A stretch of DNA of 64,000 nt from Zhengella sedimenti (GTDB taxonomy: Bacteria > Pseudomonadota > Alphaproteobacteria > Rhizobiales > Rhizobiaceae). Of this stretch, positions 25,699 through 34,209 are shown one piece after another. Location of the stretch: positions 48,222-112,221 of the forward strand of contig NZ_JBKFFP010000009.1 of the NCBI RefSeq assembly GCF_046506625.1, written 5' to 3'. A program made the translations under genes and the position numbers. The notes below the pieces were generated by a model. It saw only the letters and a program-made list of their open reading frames with translations, was not told where the DNA came from and made no database searches. Positions within the stretch are counted from its first letter, which is position 1. The number at the start of each line of letters is the position of its first letter.

Positions 25699-27201
25699 AT
25701 GCGCCTGCTGCATCGCTCTGGAAGGGTTGTATTGCGCGGCGCGACAAGGAAAAAGCCCGTGAAAGACCCCGAAGACGGCCGACCTCCGGCCAATGACGGG
25801 GCGTCCGGGGAGCGTGGCGGCAACGAAAACCGCTCCGATTTCCCGTGTGACGGCAAGAAACGCCGTCGCAGGCCGCGCAAGCGAAAAACCGCCGCGCAAC
25901 GAACCGACGCCCGGAATCCCGCCGCGCCCTCAGCGGAAGCGGAACAACCCAAGCGCAAGCGAAAACGCCGGCGCGGACGGCGCAAGCCGTTCGTGCGCGA
26001 TGGCGAGGCTCGTGGGGGCACGACGGCGGACACGGCGGTTCCCGCGCGTGTTCCGTTATCCGAACCCCCGGTCCCGGAGACGCCGCAACGCCGGCCAGCA
26101 GGTCATCACCATGCCGCCACCGCGGCGCGGTCGGCCAATGGCCAGCGCCATGCCCATGGCGTGCCCGCGACGCTTCGCCCCAATCCTTCCGACGCGCCCA
26201 TCTACGCCGCGCTGGATCTCGGCACGAACAATTGCCGCCTGCTGATGGCGACACCGACGCGGCCCGGACAGTTCCGCGTCGTGGATGCCTTTTCGCGCAT
26301 CGTGCGGCTTGGCGAGGGCCTTACGGCAACCGGACGCCTGTCCGACGCGGCAATGGATCGCGCCATCGAGGCGTTGCAGGTCTGCGCCGCCAAGCTGAAG
26401 GCAAGACGGGTGCGCCGGGCGCGCCTGATCGCCACGGAGGCCTGCCGCTCGGCCGCCAACGGGGCGGAGTTCATCGAGCGCGTACGCCGCGAGACAGGCC
26501 TCAAGCTGGAAATCGTCAACCGGGAAACGGAAGCCCGGCTGGCCGTTTCCGGCTGCGGCACGCTGGTGGAGCGCAACACGCCGGGCGCGGTGCTGTTCGA
26601 TATCGGCGGCGGCTCGTCGGAAATCGCGCTGATCGACATTCCCGGCCGGCGCTCGCCCCACCTGGCGCATCACATCGTGTCCTGGACCTCGCTACCGGTC
26701 GGCGTCGTGTCGCTCGCCGAGCGTTTCGGCGGACGCGACGTGACGCGCGATATCTTCGAGGCGATGGTGGCCGACGTTTCGGTCATGATCGCCGATTTCG
26801 AGGGCCGTGACCGTCTCGCGCACCTGTCCGGCGACACGCGTTTCCACCTGCTCGGCACGTCCGGCACGGTGACGACGCTGGCCGGCGTCTTTCTTGAACT
26901 GGAACGCTATGACCGCCGCCGCATCGACGGCATCTGGCTCAATTCCGGCGACGTGACCGCCATGACGGAGCGCCTGCTGGGCTGGGATTTCGACGCGCGC
27001 ATGGCCAATCCCTGCATCGGGGCCGACCGCGCCGATCTGGTGCTGGCGGGCTGCGCCATCCTCGAAGCCATCCGCCGCGCGTGGCCATCGGAGCGCCTGC
27101 GCGTGGCCGATCGCGGCCTGCGCGAAGGCATCCTGACGGAACTGATGGCGCGCGACGGCGTCTGGCGGCGGCGCAACCGCCCGCACCCGGGAGGCAATTG
27201 A
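25699..27201 (+). CDS. ppx: Ppx/GppA family exopolyphosphatase with basic N-terminal extension
   Basis: Hydrolyses terminal phosphate from polyphosphate or pppGpp. The catalytic actin-like fold starts near residue 168 with YAALDLGTNNCRLLMATP. It continues with LIATEACRSAANG, VNRETEARLA and the phosphate-binding VLFDIGGGSSEIALI. Before it lies a tail of about 165 residues rich in Arg/Lys/Pro (KKRRRRPRKRK and KRKRKRRRGRRK), likely disordered and possibly nucleic-acid- or polyphosphate-binding. The start is uncertain within the tail; 25699 is the first ATG of the frame. It is followed by rlmE after 5 bases, a common alphaproteobacterial pair. Confidence 0.88.
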   Translation: MRLLHRSGRVVLRGATRKKPVKDPEDGRPPANDGASGERGGNENRSDFPCDGKKRRRRPRKRKTAAQRTDARNPAAPSAEAEQPKRKRKRRRGRRKPFVRDGEARGGTTADTAVPARVPLSEPPVPETPQRRPAGHHHAATAARSANGQRHAHGVPATLRPNPSDAPIYAALDLGTNNCRLLMATPTRPGQFRVVDAFSRIVRLGEGLTATGRLSDAAMDRAIEALQVCAAKLKARRVRRARLIATEACRSAANGAEFIERVRRETGLKLEIVNRETEARLAVSGCGTLVERNTPGAVLFDIGGGSSEIALIDIPGRRSPHLAHHIVSWTSLPVGVVSLAERFGGRDVTRDIFEAMVADVSVMIADFEGRDRLAHLSGDTRFHLLGTSGTVTTLAGVFLELERYDRRRIDGIWLNSGDVTAMTERLLGWDFDARMANPCIGADRADLVLAGCAILEAIRRAWPSERLRVADRGLREGILTELMARDGVWRRRNRPHPGGN

Positions 27202-27206
27202 ACCCC

Positions 27207-27941
27207 ATGGCCAAGACGACCAAGGGCAGCGGCAACCAGCCGCGCATGCTCAAGACCAGGGTGAAGAAGAAGCGCGGCCTGAAAAATTCCTCGCGGCGGT
27301 GGATCGAGCGGCAGCTGAACGACCCCTATGTGCACAAGGCGCGGCAGGAGGGCTACCGCTCGCGGGCGGCCTTCAAGCTGCTGGAGATCGACGAGCGCTA
27401 TCACCTGCTCAAGCCCGGCCAGAAGGTCATCGATCTCGGCGCCGCGCCGGGCGGATGGTGCCAGGTGGCCGGTGCCATCGTGGGGTCCGACGAAGAAAAG
27501 CCCAGCGTCGTGGGTATCGACTACCTGGAGATGGACCCGGTGCCGGGCGCCATCATCCTGCAAAAGGATTTCCTGGACGACGACGCCCCTGCCCTGCTGA
27601 TGGAAACCCTGGGCGGAGCGCCCGATCTCGTCATCTCCGACATGGCCGCGCCGACCACCGGCCATCGCAAGACCGATCATATCCGCACGCAGCATCTGTG
27701 CGAGGTGGCGGCCGATTTCGCCATCCGTGTCCTCAAGCCGGGCGGGCATTTCCTCGCCAAGACCTTCCAGGGCGGCACGGAGAACCAGCTTCTCGACATG
27801 CTGAAGAAGAATTTCCGCTCCGTCCACCACGTCAAGCCGGCGGCAAGCCGTGCCGAAAGCGTGGAGCTCTACCTGCTGGCGCGCGACTTCAGGGGCCGGA
27901 GCGCGGAAGAGACCGGCGGCACGGACGAGACCGGCGCCTGA
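27207..27941 (+). CDS. rlmE: RlmE (FtsJ/RrmJ), 23S rRNA 2'-O-ribose methyltransferase
   Basis: Methylates U2552 of 23S rRNA (E. coli numbering) late in 50S assembly. The 244-residue protein has a basic N-terminal tail (KTRVKKKRGLKNSSRRW). The SAM motif is VIDLGAAPGGWCQVA (about residues 74-88), followed by DLVISDMAAPTTGHRKTDH with the catalytic Asp, then HFLAKTFQGG with the catalytic Lys. The C-terminus overlaps the convergent MFS gene by 73 bases. Confidence 0.95.
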   Translation: MAKTTKGSGNQPRMLKTRVKKKRGLKNSSRRWIERQLNDPYVHKARQEGYRSRAAFKLLEIDERYHLLKPGQKVIDLGAAPGGWCQVAGAIVGSDEEKPSVVGIDYLEMDPVPGAIILQKDFLDDDAPALLMETLGGAPDLVISDMAAPTTGHRKTDHIRTQHLCEVAADFAIRVLKPGGHFLAKTFQGGTENQLLDMLKKNFRSVHHVKPAASRAESVELYLLARDFRGRSAEETGGTDETGA

Positions 27942-29329
27942 CCACCTGCGACATGGCGGCGGTGGCCGCTCATCTCGGCACCGGTTTCGCCCGGCAGGCC
28001 GAGAAACGGCAGGATGGCGCTGGCGGCGACCAGTCCCACCAGCACGAAGGCGGTGGCGAAGGCGGTGGAATCGAAGCCGTTGCCGGTGATCGTCCCGGTT
28101 CCCTCGAGGATGAGGCCAGCCAGCGCCACGCCAAGGGCGATGGCCACCTGCTGGTTCACCGCCGAAATGGCTGTCGCCTGCGCGGCCTGCTCCGGTTTCA
28201 GCCCGGAGAAGGTCAGCGCGGAGGCCGAGGTGAAGAAAAGCGAGCGCGCCAGGCCGCCGGCCAGCAGCACACCGACCAGGACCAGCCAGGGTGTCTGGCC
28301 GGTGAAGAGCGCGCTGGCGGCGATGATCGCGGCCGACAAGAGGATGGCGAGCACGATGGTGGTGCGAAAGCCGACCGCGCGCAGGATGGGCGCGGCGGCG
28401 AATTTCATGATGAGCGCCCCGCCGGCCCCGGCGAAGGTGACCATGCCGGACTGGAAGGCGGTCATCCCGAAGGACAACTGGAACAGCAGCGGCAGCAGGA
28501 AGGGCGTGGCGCCGGAGCCGATGCGAAACAGCAACAGCCCCGTGATCGTGGCGCGGAAGGCCGGCTCGCGGAACAGGGTCAGGTCGAGCAGTGGCGCGGG
28601 CGTGCGCCGGGCGTGGCGCATGTAGAGCGCCGCGGACACGATACCGGCCACGAGCGCGGCCATGCCCACCACCGGCGGCAAGGCGGGCAGGGAAATCACC
28701 GACAGGCCGAAGACGACACCAGAAGCCGCCACGCCCGCCAGGACAAAACCGCGCCAGTCGATGCGGCCGGTTTCGGTCCGCTCGGTCTCCGGCAGGTATC
28801 GGCCGGCAAGGACGATGCCGAGCAGGCCGATCGGCAGGTTAATCAGGAAGATCCAGTGCCACGAAAACCAGGTGGTGATGAAGCCGCCCAGCGGCGGCCC
28901 GGCAAACGGGCCGAACAGGGCGGGGATGGTCAGCCATGCCATGGCGTTGACGAGGTCTTCCTTGCGCGTGGCGCGCACCAGGATGAGCCGGGCGATCGGC
29001 GTCATCATGGCGCCGCCCATGCCCTGCAGGAAGCGCGCCGCGACGAAGGCGCCCAGAGAATTGGCCACCGCGCAGGCCAGCGATCCCAGCATGAAGACGG
29101 CAATGGCAATGCGGAAGACGCGCCGCGCGCCGAAACGGTCGGCCATGAAGGCGCTTACCGGGATGAAGATGGCGAGCGAGACGAGATAGGCCGTCAGCGC
29201 CAGTTTCAATGCCACGGGGCTGGTGCCGAGATCGGCGGCGATCACCGGCAGGGCGGTGGCGATGACCGTGGAATCCATGTTCTCCATGAACAGCGCGACC
29301 GCCAGGATCATGGGCAGGATTCGGTTCAC
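27869..29329 (-). CDS. DHA2-type MFS drug exporter (14 helices)
   Basis: A 486-residue proton-driven efflux permease of the DHA2 branch. The start MNRILPMILAVALFMENMDSTVIATALPVIA contains the family's D-x-T-I/V-V motif in helix 1. GADRFGARRVFR-type motif A follows helix 2 (here MADRFGARRVFRIA), and RFLQGMGGAMMTPIARLIL is motif C-like. Fourteen hydrophobic segments fit DHA2 rather than DHA1. The substrate cannot be told. The last 24 codons run antisense over the end of rlmE and are polar (SSVPPVSSALRPLKSRASR), perhaps a recent C-terminal extension. Confidence 0.85.
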   Translation of the reverse strand: MNRILPMILAVALFMENMDSTVIATALPVIAADLGTSPVALKLALTAYLVSLAIFIPVSAFMADRFGARRVFRIAIAVFMLGSLACAVANSLGAFVAARFLQGMGGAMMTPIARLILVRATRKEDLVNAMAWLTIPALFGPFAGPPLGGFITTWFSWHWIFLINLPIGLLGIVLAGRYLPETERTETGRIDWRGFVLAGVAASGVVFGLSVISLPALPPVVGMAALVAGIVSAALYMRHARRTPAPLLDLTLFREPAFRATITGLLLFRIGSGATPFLLPLLFQLSFGMTAFQSGMVTFAGAGGALIMKFAAAPILRAVGFRTTIVLAILLSAAIIAASALFTGQTPWLVLVGVLLAGGLARSLFFTSASALTFSGLKPEQAAQATAISAVNQQVAIALGVALAGLILEGTGTITGNGFDSTAFATAFVLVGLVAASAILPFLGLPGETGAEMSGHRRHVAGGQAPVSSVPPVSSALRPLKSRASR

Positions 29330-29370
29330 GGGAAGGCATTCCTTTCAGTGCGCCGTCAGGGCGCGTATGG

Positions 29371-29913
29371 TCAGGCCGCGCGCGGGGCCAGATGGGCGGC
29401 GAGCCAGTCTTCCAGCCGTGCGGCTTGCGCGGGCAATTCGTTGTGCGCCGATCCCGTCATGGCCCGCCAGCCGTCAAGATAGGCCTCGCGCACCACGGTC
29501 AGGACCGGAATGCCAAGCTCGCAGGCCTTTTCGAACACGGCCCGGAAGCCGCGTCCCTCCGCCTCGTCCTTGCCGAAACGGTTGACGATGACGAGGTCCG
29601 GCCGGTTGTCCATGGCGGCGAGAAGCGGGCCGACAGCCCCGGCCAGCGCGGCGGAATCGAGGCGGCATCCCTGAGCCCCGCCGCCCAGCTCCTGCGAGAT
29701 GCCCAAGGCTGCGCCGCCGCCGACATCGACCAGCAGCATGGCGCCGTTTCCGTCCGATGCCTGGACATGGCCGACGACCGCCAGACCGCGTCCGGCCAAT
29801 TGCCGGGCCAGGCCTGTCAGGAGGCCATCCGCATCGGCGCCCCTGGGCGCCACGATGGCCGCGACGGGCAAACCGGTCCCGTCCGTCTCCTGATCGGCCT
29901 CCTGCGCGTCCAT
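29371..29913 (-). CDS. DUF2478 domain protein
   Basis: A 180-residue soluble protein of the DUF2478 family, often annotated near molybdenum uptake genes and resembling P-loop NTPase-like proteins, though no clear Walker A is visible here. Conserved-looking strings are LVDVGGGAALGISQELGGGAQGCRLD and DLVIVNRFGKDEAEGRGFR followed by LTVVREAYLDGWRAMTG. It starts two bases before the glutaryl-CoA dehydrogenase stop and is thus co-transcribed after it, but no functional link is evident. Function unknown. Confidence 0.7.
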   Translation of the reverse strand: MDAQEADQETDGTGLPVAAIVAPRGADADGLLTGLARQLAGRGLAVVGHVQASDGNGAMLLVDVGGGAALGISQELGGGAQGCRLDSAALAGAVGPLLAAMDNRPDLVIVNRFGKDEAEGRGFRAVFEKACELGIPVLTVVREAYLDGWRAMTGSAHNELPAQAARLEDWLAAHLAPRAA

Positions 29914-29915
29914 CG

Positions 29916-31160
29916 TCAGAAAAAGGCCTGGATGCCCGTCTGGGCGCGGCCGAGGATCAGCGCGTGAACGTCATGCGTACCCTCGTAGGTATTCACGGTC
30001 TCAAGGTTGGCGGCATGACGCATGACCTTGTAGCCGACCTGGATGCCGTTGCCGCCATGCATGTCGCGGGCAAGCCTGGCGATATCCAGCGCCTTGCCGC
30101 AATTGTTGCGCTTGATGATCGAGATCATCTCCGGCGCGGCGACAGCCTCGTCCATCAGCCGTCCAACGCGCAAAGCGGCCTGAAGCCCGAGCGCGATTTC
30201 GGTCTGCATGTCGGCGAGCTTCTTCTGGAAAAGCTGGGTGCCGGCCAGCGGCTTGCCGAACTGCTTGCGGTCAAGGCCATATTGCCGGGCCTGCAGCCAG
30301 CAATCCTCCGCGGCGCCCATCACGCCCCAGGCAATGCCGTAGCGGGCACGGTTGAGGCAGCCGAAGGGGCCCTTGAGACCCTCGACATGCGGCAGCAGCG
30401 CCTCCTCGCCAACCTCGACATTGTCAAGCACGATCTCGCCCGTTACCGAGGCGCGCAACGACAGCTTGCCCTCGATCTTCGGAGCGGACAGGCCCTTCAT
30501 GCCCTTTTCCAGCACGAAGCCCCTGATCTTGCCGCCATGGGCCTCGGATTTCGCCCAGACCACGAAGACATCGGCGATGGGACTGTTGGAAATCCACATC
30601 TTGGAACCGTTGAGCACATAGCCGCCGTCGGTCTTTGCCGCGCGCGTCTTCATGCCGCCCGGATCGGAGCCGGCGTCCGGTTCGGTCAGGCCGAAACAGC
30701 CGATCCATTCGCCATTGGCCAGCTTCGGCAGGTAGCGCTTGCGCTGCTCCTCCGAGCCGTAGGCATAGATGGGATACATGACGAGCGAGGATTGCACGCT
30801 CATCATCGAACGGAAGCCGCTGTCGATGCGCTCGACCTCGCGGGCGACGAGGCCGTAGGTGACATAGCCCGCACCGATGCCACCATAGGCTTCGGGCAGG
30901 GTGACGCCCAGCAGGCCGGCCGCGCCCATTTCGGCAAAGATGGCCGGATCGGCCTTTTCGTTGAGGTAGAAGTCCTCCACACGGCGCGCCAGACGATCCT
31001 GGGCGAAGTCGAAGGCCGACTGCCGGATCATCCGCTCCTCCTCGTCAAGCTGGCTGTCCAGCAGGAAGGGGTCCTCCCAGGAGAACGCACCCAGATCGGG
31101 CTTGTCCTTCGGTTTCAGGGCGGGTTTCGCGGTGGCGGGCTTCAACGCGGCATCGGTCAT
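29916..31160 (-). CDS. gcdH: Glutaryl-CoA dehydrogenase (acyl-CoA dehydrogenase family)
   Basis: FAD enzyme that oxidises and decarboxylates glutaryl-CoA to crotonyl-CoA in lysine, tryptophan and benzoate breakdown. The 414-residue protein has the acyl-CoA dehydrogenase signatures CFGLTEPDAGSDPGGMKT and the C-terminal DMHGGNGIQ. The string NTYEGTHDVHALILGRAQTG contains the catalytic Glu in the position used by GCDH. The N-terminal PFLLDSQLDEEERMIRQSA opening is also GCDH-like. A short Ala/Lys/Pro-rich stretch precedes the domain. Confident for the family, slightly less for the substrate. Confidence 0.88.
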   Translation of the reverse strand: MTDAALKPATAKPALKPKDKPDLGAFSWEDPFLLDSQLDEEERMIRQSAFDFAQDRLARRVEDFYLNEKADPAIFAEMGAAGLLGVTLPEAYGGIGAGYVTYGLVAREVERIDSGFRSMMSVQSSLVMYPIYAYGSEEQRKRYLPKLANGEWIGCFGLTEPDAGSDPGGMKTRAAKTDGGYVLNGSKMWISNSPIADVFVVWAKSEAHGGKIRGFVLEKGMKGLSAPKIEGKLSLRASVTGEIVLDNVEVGEEALLPHVEGLKGPFGCLNRARYGIAWGVMGAAEDCWLQARQYGLDRKQFGKPLAGTQLFQKKLADMQTEIALGLQAALRVGRLMDEAVAAPEMISIIKRNNCGKALDIARLARDMHGGNGIQVGYKVMRHAANLETVNTYEGTHDVHALILGRAQTGIQAFF

Positions 31161-31240
31161 GGCACTTCCGTTCCAGTCGGTTCAGTTCACAGGGCGCAGA
31201 AAGGATCATGGCGGGACCCAAAGCGCAAGGGCCTAGCGGG

Positions 31241-32536
31241 TCATCCCTGGAGGCATACCAGCAATGTATCCTTCGTACGCGAACAGGCAAGATGGGCCAG
31301 GCGGCGCGCCAGCGCCGCGCGGGCATCGGCAGCCGGCGCCTGATCCCGGTCGAGCAGCCCCTGGTGAAAGCCGGTGACGGCGACGGCGTCGAAATCCAGC
31401 CCCTTGGCGTCATTGGCGCCGAGGACGGCCACATGGCCCTTGCGCGGTTCCCGAACCGGGTCGATGCCGGCCAGCGTGACAGCCTCGCGGGCGCAGGTCC
31501 GCCCTTCCGGCGTCAGCCAGAGGATCGCGGAAGCGTGACCCTCCAGTCCGTCGCGGGCAGCGGCAAAGGAGACCAGGCTGCCCGGTATCGCCTCGCCGGC
31601 GGCAAAGACCAGCGGCCCCTCGCGGCCCTGCCAGGTCCGCGATGATCGTCCGGCGATCAGGTCGGCGCAAAAGGACCGAACGGGACCGGAAATGCGGCAT
31701 GCGCCATCCAGCCGCGCCAGGCGTCCGCCAAGGTCGATACCGGCCTCCTCCATTCCGAGCCAGGGCCGCATGGTCCGCATGCTTTCCTCCGCGGCCAGCA
31801 GCAGGCCGTCCGGCCCGGACGGCGCGATGGCGGCGAAGAAGCTCGCCTCGATGAAGGAAAGGTCCTGCGCCTCATCGACAAGCACATGGTCGAAGGGCTT
31901 GTCTTCCTTGCCGTCGTAATAGTCAGCCATGCGGGCAAACAGGTCGCCGTTCGACATCTGCATGCGTGCATCGAGACCATTGCGCACCCTGGACAGATAG
32001 GGCCAGAGCGATGCGCGCTCGGGTGTCGTCAGCGGCGGCATGCCGTCGGGATTGGGCGCGCCGAGGTAATCCGCCTCGTCGGCGATCATCCATGCATCGA
32101 CCACCTGGTCCCATTCGGCCATCATGCGGTCCAGGTCGAAGGCATGTCCGCCATCGAGCAGCGCCGAGGCCGCCTGGTCGCGAACCAGGCCGGGCGGCGC
32201 CATGACCGGTACGCGGCCGCCGACATAGCCGTGCAGTTCCTCGGCCAGTTCCAGCCATGAACCGATCGTCATGCGCGAGGCGAAACCGGCGCGGCCTGCC
32301 GAAAGCAATGCGAATTCGGCTTCCAGCCTGCGCGCATGGAGCGGCGTCATGGTCGCCAGCGCGACCCGGGCGCCGGCGTCGGCATCCAGAAGGCGCAAGG
32401 CCCGGCGGAGCAGCGTCTCCGACTTGCCCGAACCCGCCGGACCTGTCAGCAAGGCGGGGCCTTCGAACCGCGCAGCCACAACCGTGTCCTGCTCCTGGCA
32501 AATACTGCCCGGCACCATTGCATCATCGTCAGTCAT
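31241..32536 (-). CDS. Compact superfamily 1 (UvrD/Rep-like) helicase or ATPase
   Basis: A 431-residue protein with SF1 motifs but well short of UvrD (about 720): motif I LLTGPAGSGKSETLLRRAL (about residues 31-48), motif II VLVDEAQDLSF (about residue 220), motif V-like NDAKGLDFDAVAVTGF and motif VI-like RRLAHLACSRTKDTLLV. Spacing leaves no room for the large 1B/2B insertions. It could be a small DNA helicase or an ATPase that lost unwinding activity. Upstream is a 283-base gap with nothing I can define; downstream lies gcdH after 80 bases. Confidence 0.7.
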   Translation of the reverse strand: MTDDDAMVPGSICQEQDTVVAARFEGPALLTGPAGSGKSETLLRRALRLLDADAGARVALATMTPLHARRLEAEFALLSAGRAGFASRMTIGSWLELAEELHGYVGGRVPVMAPPGLVRDQAASALLDGGHAFDLDRMMAEWDQVVDAWMIADEADYLGAPNPDGMPPLTTPERASLWPYLSRVRNGLDARMQMSNGDLFARMADYYDGKEDKPFDHVLVDEAQDLSFIEASFFAAIAPSGPDGLLLAAEESMRTMRPWLGMEEAGIDLGGRLARLDGACRISGPVRSFCADLIAGRSSRTWQGREGPLVFAAGEAIPGSLVSFAAARDGLEGHASAILWLTPEGRTCAREAVTLAGIDPVREPRKGHVAVLGANDAKGLDFDAVAVTGFHQGLLDRDQAPAADARAALARRLAHLACSRTKDTLLVCLQG

Positions 32537-32819
32537 AAGGACGCCTTCCCCTGCATCGCTACTTAATTAGTGCTTCATGCTATTCGGGTAAACGGCCCGG
32601 CCTTACTTTGCGGCAATCAAGGGGAGGCCATTTCGGCTCCAATCCGGTGCCAGCCCTTCAATCATTCAAGAAAAAAGAATTATATTGCACGAATTGGCCT
32701 CTCTTCACGAGCCGGACAATCGCATTTATCGGTGAAGTTCGTCTTTTTTTGGCTGCTCACGGGGTGGATCGCGGTCGATCAATGTATTATTTTTCATGAA
32801 ACGGCGACGGAGAATTTCC

Positions 32820-33662
32820 ATGGACTGGCAACCAGATCATCCGGTGACGCTCGATGTCGCCGGCGCGCAACTGAACGGGCGCTGCTGGGGCCCTTCCCCC
32901 GATCTTGCGCCAACCATTGTCCTGCTGCACGAAGGTCTGGGCTCGGTGGAACTGTGGCGTGACTTCCCCGGGAAGCTCCAGGCGGCCACGGGTTTCGGCG
33001 TCTTTGCCTATGACCGCCGCGGCTATGGCCGGTCCTCCTCCTACCCGGCACCATGGAGCATAGACTACATGCGCGACGAGGCGGTGGACGTGCTCCCGCA
33101 TGTGCTGGATGCAATCGGCTTCCGGCGCGGCGTGCTGCTCGGCCATTCGGACGGCGGTTCCATCGCAACGCTCTACCTCGGCAATGTGCAGGACCACCGC
33201 GTGCGAGGCTTGATCCTGATCGCACCGCATTTCTTCACCGAGGATTTCGGACTGGCCGCGATCAGCCAGGCTCGCGAAGCCTACGACACGGGCAATCTGC
33301 GGGAAAAGCTGGCGCGCTACCACGACCATGTGGACGACGCCTTCAACGGCTGGAACCGCGGCTGGCTGACGCCGGAATTCCGGGAATGGAACATCGAATA
33401 CGCCATCGACGAGGTGCGCGTGCCGGTGCTCGGCATCCAGGGCCGCGACGACCAATATGGCACGATGGCGCATATGGAAGCGCTGGAGGAGCGCACCTAC
33501 AGCCCCTGCGAGATCCTGGCCGTGCCCGATTGCGGCCATGCGCCCCACGCGGAGAAGCCCGGCACGGTGCTGCCCGTCATCGCCGAATTCCTGCAACGGC
33601 TTGAGCGGCTCGAACAGGAACCCTCGACATTCCAGGTGCTTCAGGCTTCAAACGAGCAGTGA
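32820..33662 (+). CDS. Alpha/beta hydrolase
   Basis: A 280-residue cytoplasmic alpha/beta-hydrolase. The fold shows an oxyanion region LLHEGLGSVELWRDFP, a nucleophile elbow GHSDGGS (Ser in LLGHSDGGSIATLYLG), a later acid region GIQGRDDQYG and His in PDCGHAPHAEKP. That completes a Ser-Asp-His triad. The ATG at 32820 has GGAG nine bases upstream; an in-frame ATG at 32796 is less likely. Substrate unknown. The end overlaps the convergent MAPEG gene by 15 bases. Confidence 0.8.
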   Translation: MDWQPDHPVTLDVAGAQLNGRCWGPSPDLAPTIVLLHEGLGSVELWRDFPGKLQAATGFGVFAYDRRGYGRSSSYPAPWSIDYMRDEAVDVLPHVLDAIGFRRGVLLGHSDGGSIATLYLGNVQDHRVRGLILIAPHFFTEDFGLAAISQAREAYDTGNLREKLARYHDHVDDAFNGWNRGWLTPEFREWNIEYAIDEVRVPVLGIQGRDDQYGTMAHMEALEERTYSPCEILAVPDCGHAPHAEKPGTVLPVIAEFLQRLERLEQEPSTFQVLQASNEQ

Positions 33663-34112
33663 CCCGAGCACATAGAGGGCCATGAAGATGACGATCAGCG
33701 AACCGATCGTATAGAAGGTGGCCCTGACCTCGTGGGACTGGCTGGTCGCATAGGCCACGAAATGCGCCAGGCGTGCCAGCACGAAGCCATAGATGAGGAT
33801 CCGGGCCAGCCACAGGGCCGGGTCCGTCATCACGAAGAGCAGGCCCGCGATCCAGAATGCGGGGATGTTCTCCAGGTCATTGCGATGCATGCGCCGCGAG
33901 CGGTCGACATAGTCGTTCAGCGCCAATTGTTCCGGCGACGGCGCGCGGTTGAGCGGTCCTGGCCGCAGGTCTTCCGGGCTGACGAGGCCGGCATTGCTTT
34001 TCATCATGCGGAAGACGGTCATCCACCCCTGGCCCATGACCTTGAGAGCGGTTAGCGCCGCGGCGATGGCGTAGGTGGCGAATACGGGATTGTCCATCAC
34101 AAGCAGGGTCAT
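33648..34112 (-). CDS. MAPEG family membrane protein
   Basis: A 154-residue four-helix membrane protein of the MAPEG (microsomal glutathione transferase-like) family. The signature NDYVDRSRRMHRNDLENIPAFWIAGLLFV is at about residues 75-104, containing the conserved R-x-H-x-N-x-x-E-N-x-P core. Start at 34112 is chosen for its GAGGGGAACGCC leader. It diverges from a tetR gene, and the shared promoter region holds a perfect palindrome, so it is probably the regulated target. Likely a detoxification or stress enzyme; the substrate is not known. Confidence 0.8.
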   Translation of the reverse strand: MTLLVMDNPVFATYAIAAALTALKVMGQGWMTVFRMMKSNAGLVSPEDLRPGPLNRAPSPEQLALNDYVDRSRRMHRNDLENIPAFWIAGLLFVMTDPALWLARILIYGFVLARLAHFVAYATSQSHEVRATFYTIGSLIVIFMALYVLGSLLV

Positions 34113-34188
34113 TGGCGTTCCCCTCACCCGGTGTTGCACGGATGGCAGAGCCGCAAGGCAGCTTGCTTGCCAGCGGTAATTTTCCTAT

Positions 34189-34203
34189 CTTACCATTGGT
34201 AAG
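34189..34203. promoter_or_regulatory. Palindromic operator between MAPEG gene and tetR
   Basis: A perfect 15-base inverted repeat, CTTACC-ATT-GGTAAG, lies 6 bases before the tetR ATG and 76 bases before the MAPEG start. Size and position are typical for a TetR-family dimer controlling itself and a divergent target. Confidence 0.7.
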
Positions 34204-34209
34204 TTGTCA

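Noticed and set aside
27299..29482. 727-codon open frame on the plus strand over rlmE and the MFS gene
   Set aside because: Low-complexity product rich in Gly, Arg, Asp and Gln, antisense to a well-recognised exporter and out of frame with rlmE.
32608..32799. 63-codon frame in the AT-rich gap before the hydrolase
   Set aside because: No Shine-Dalgarno, odd composition, and the gap more likely holds promoter sequence.
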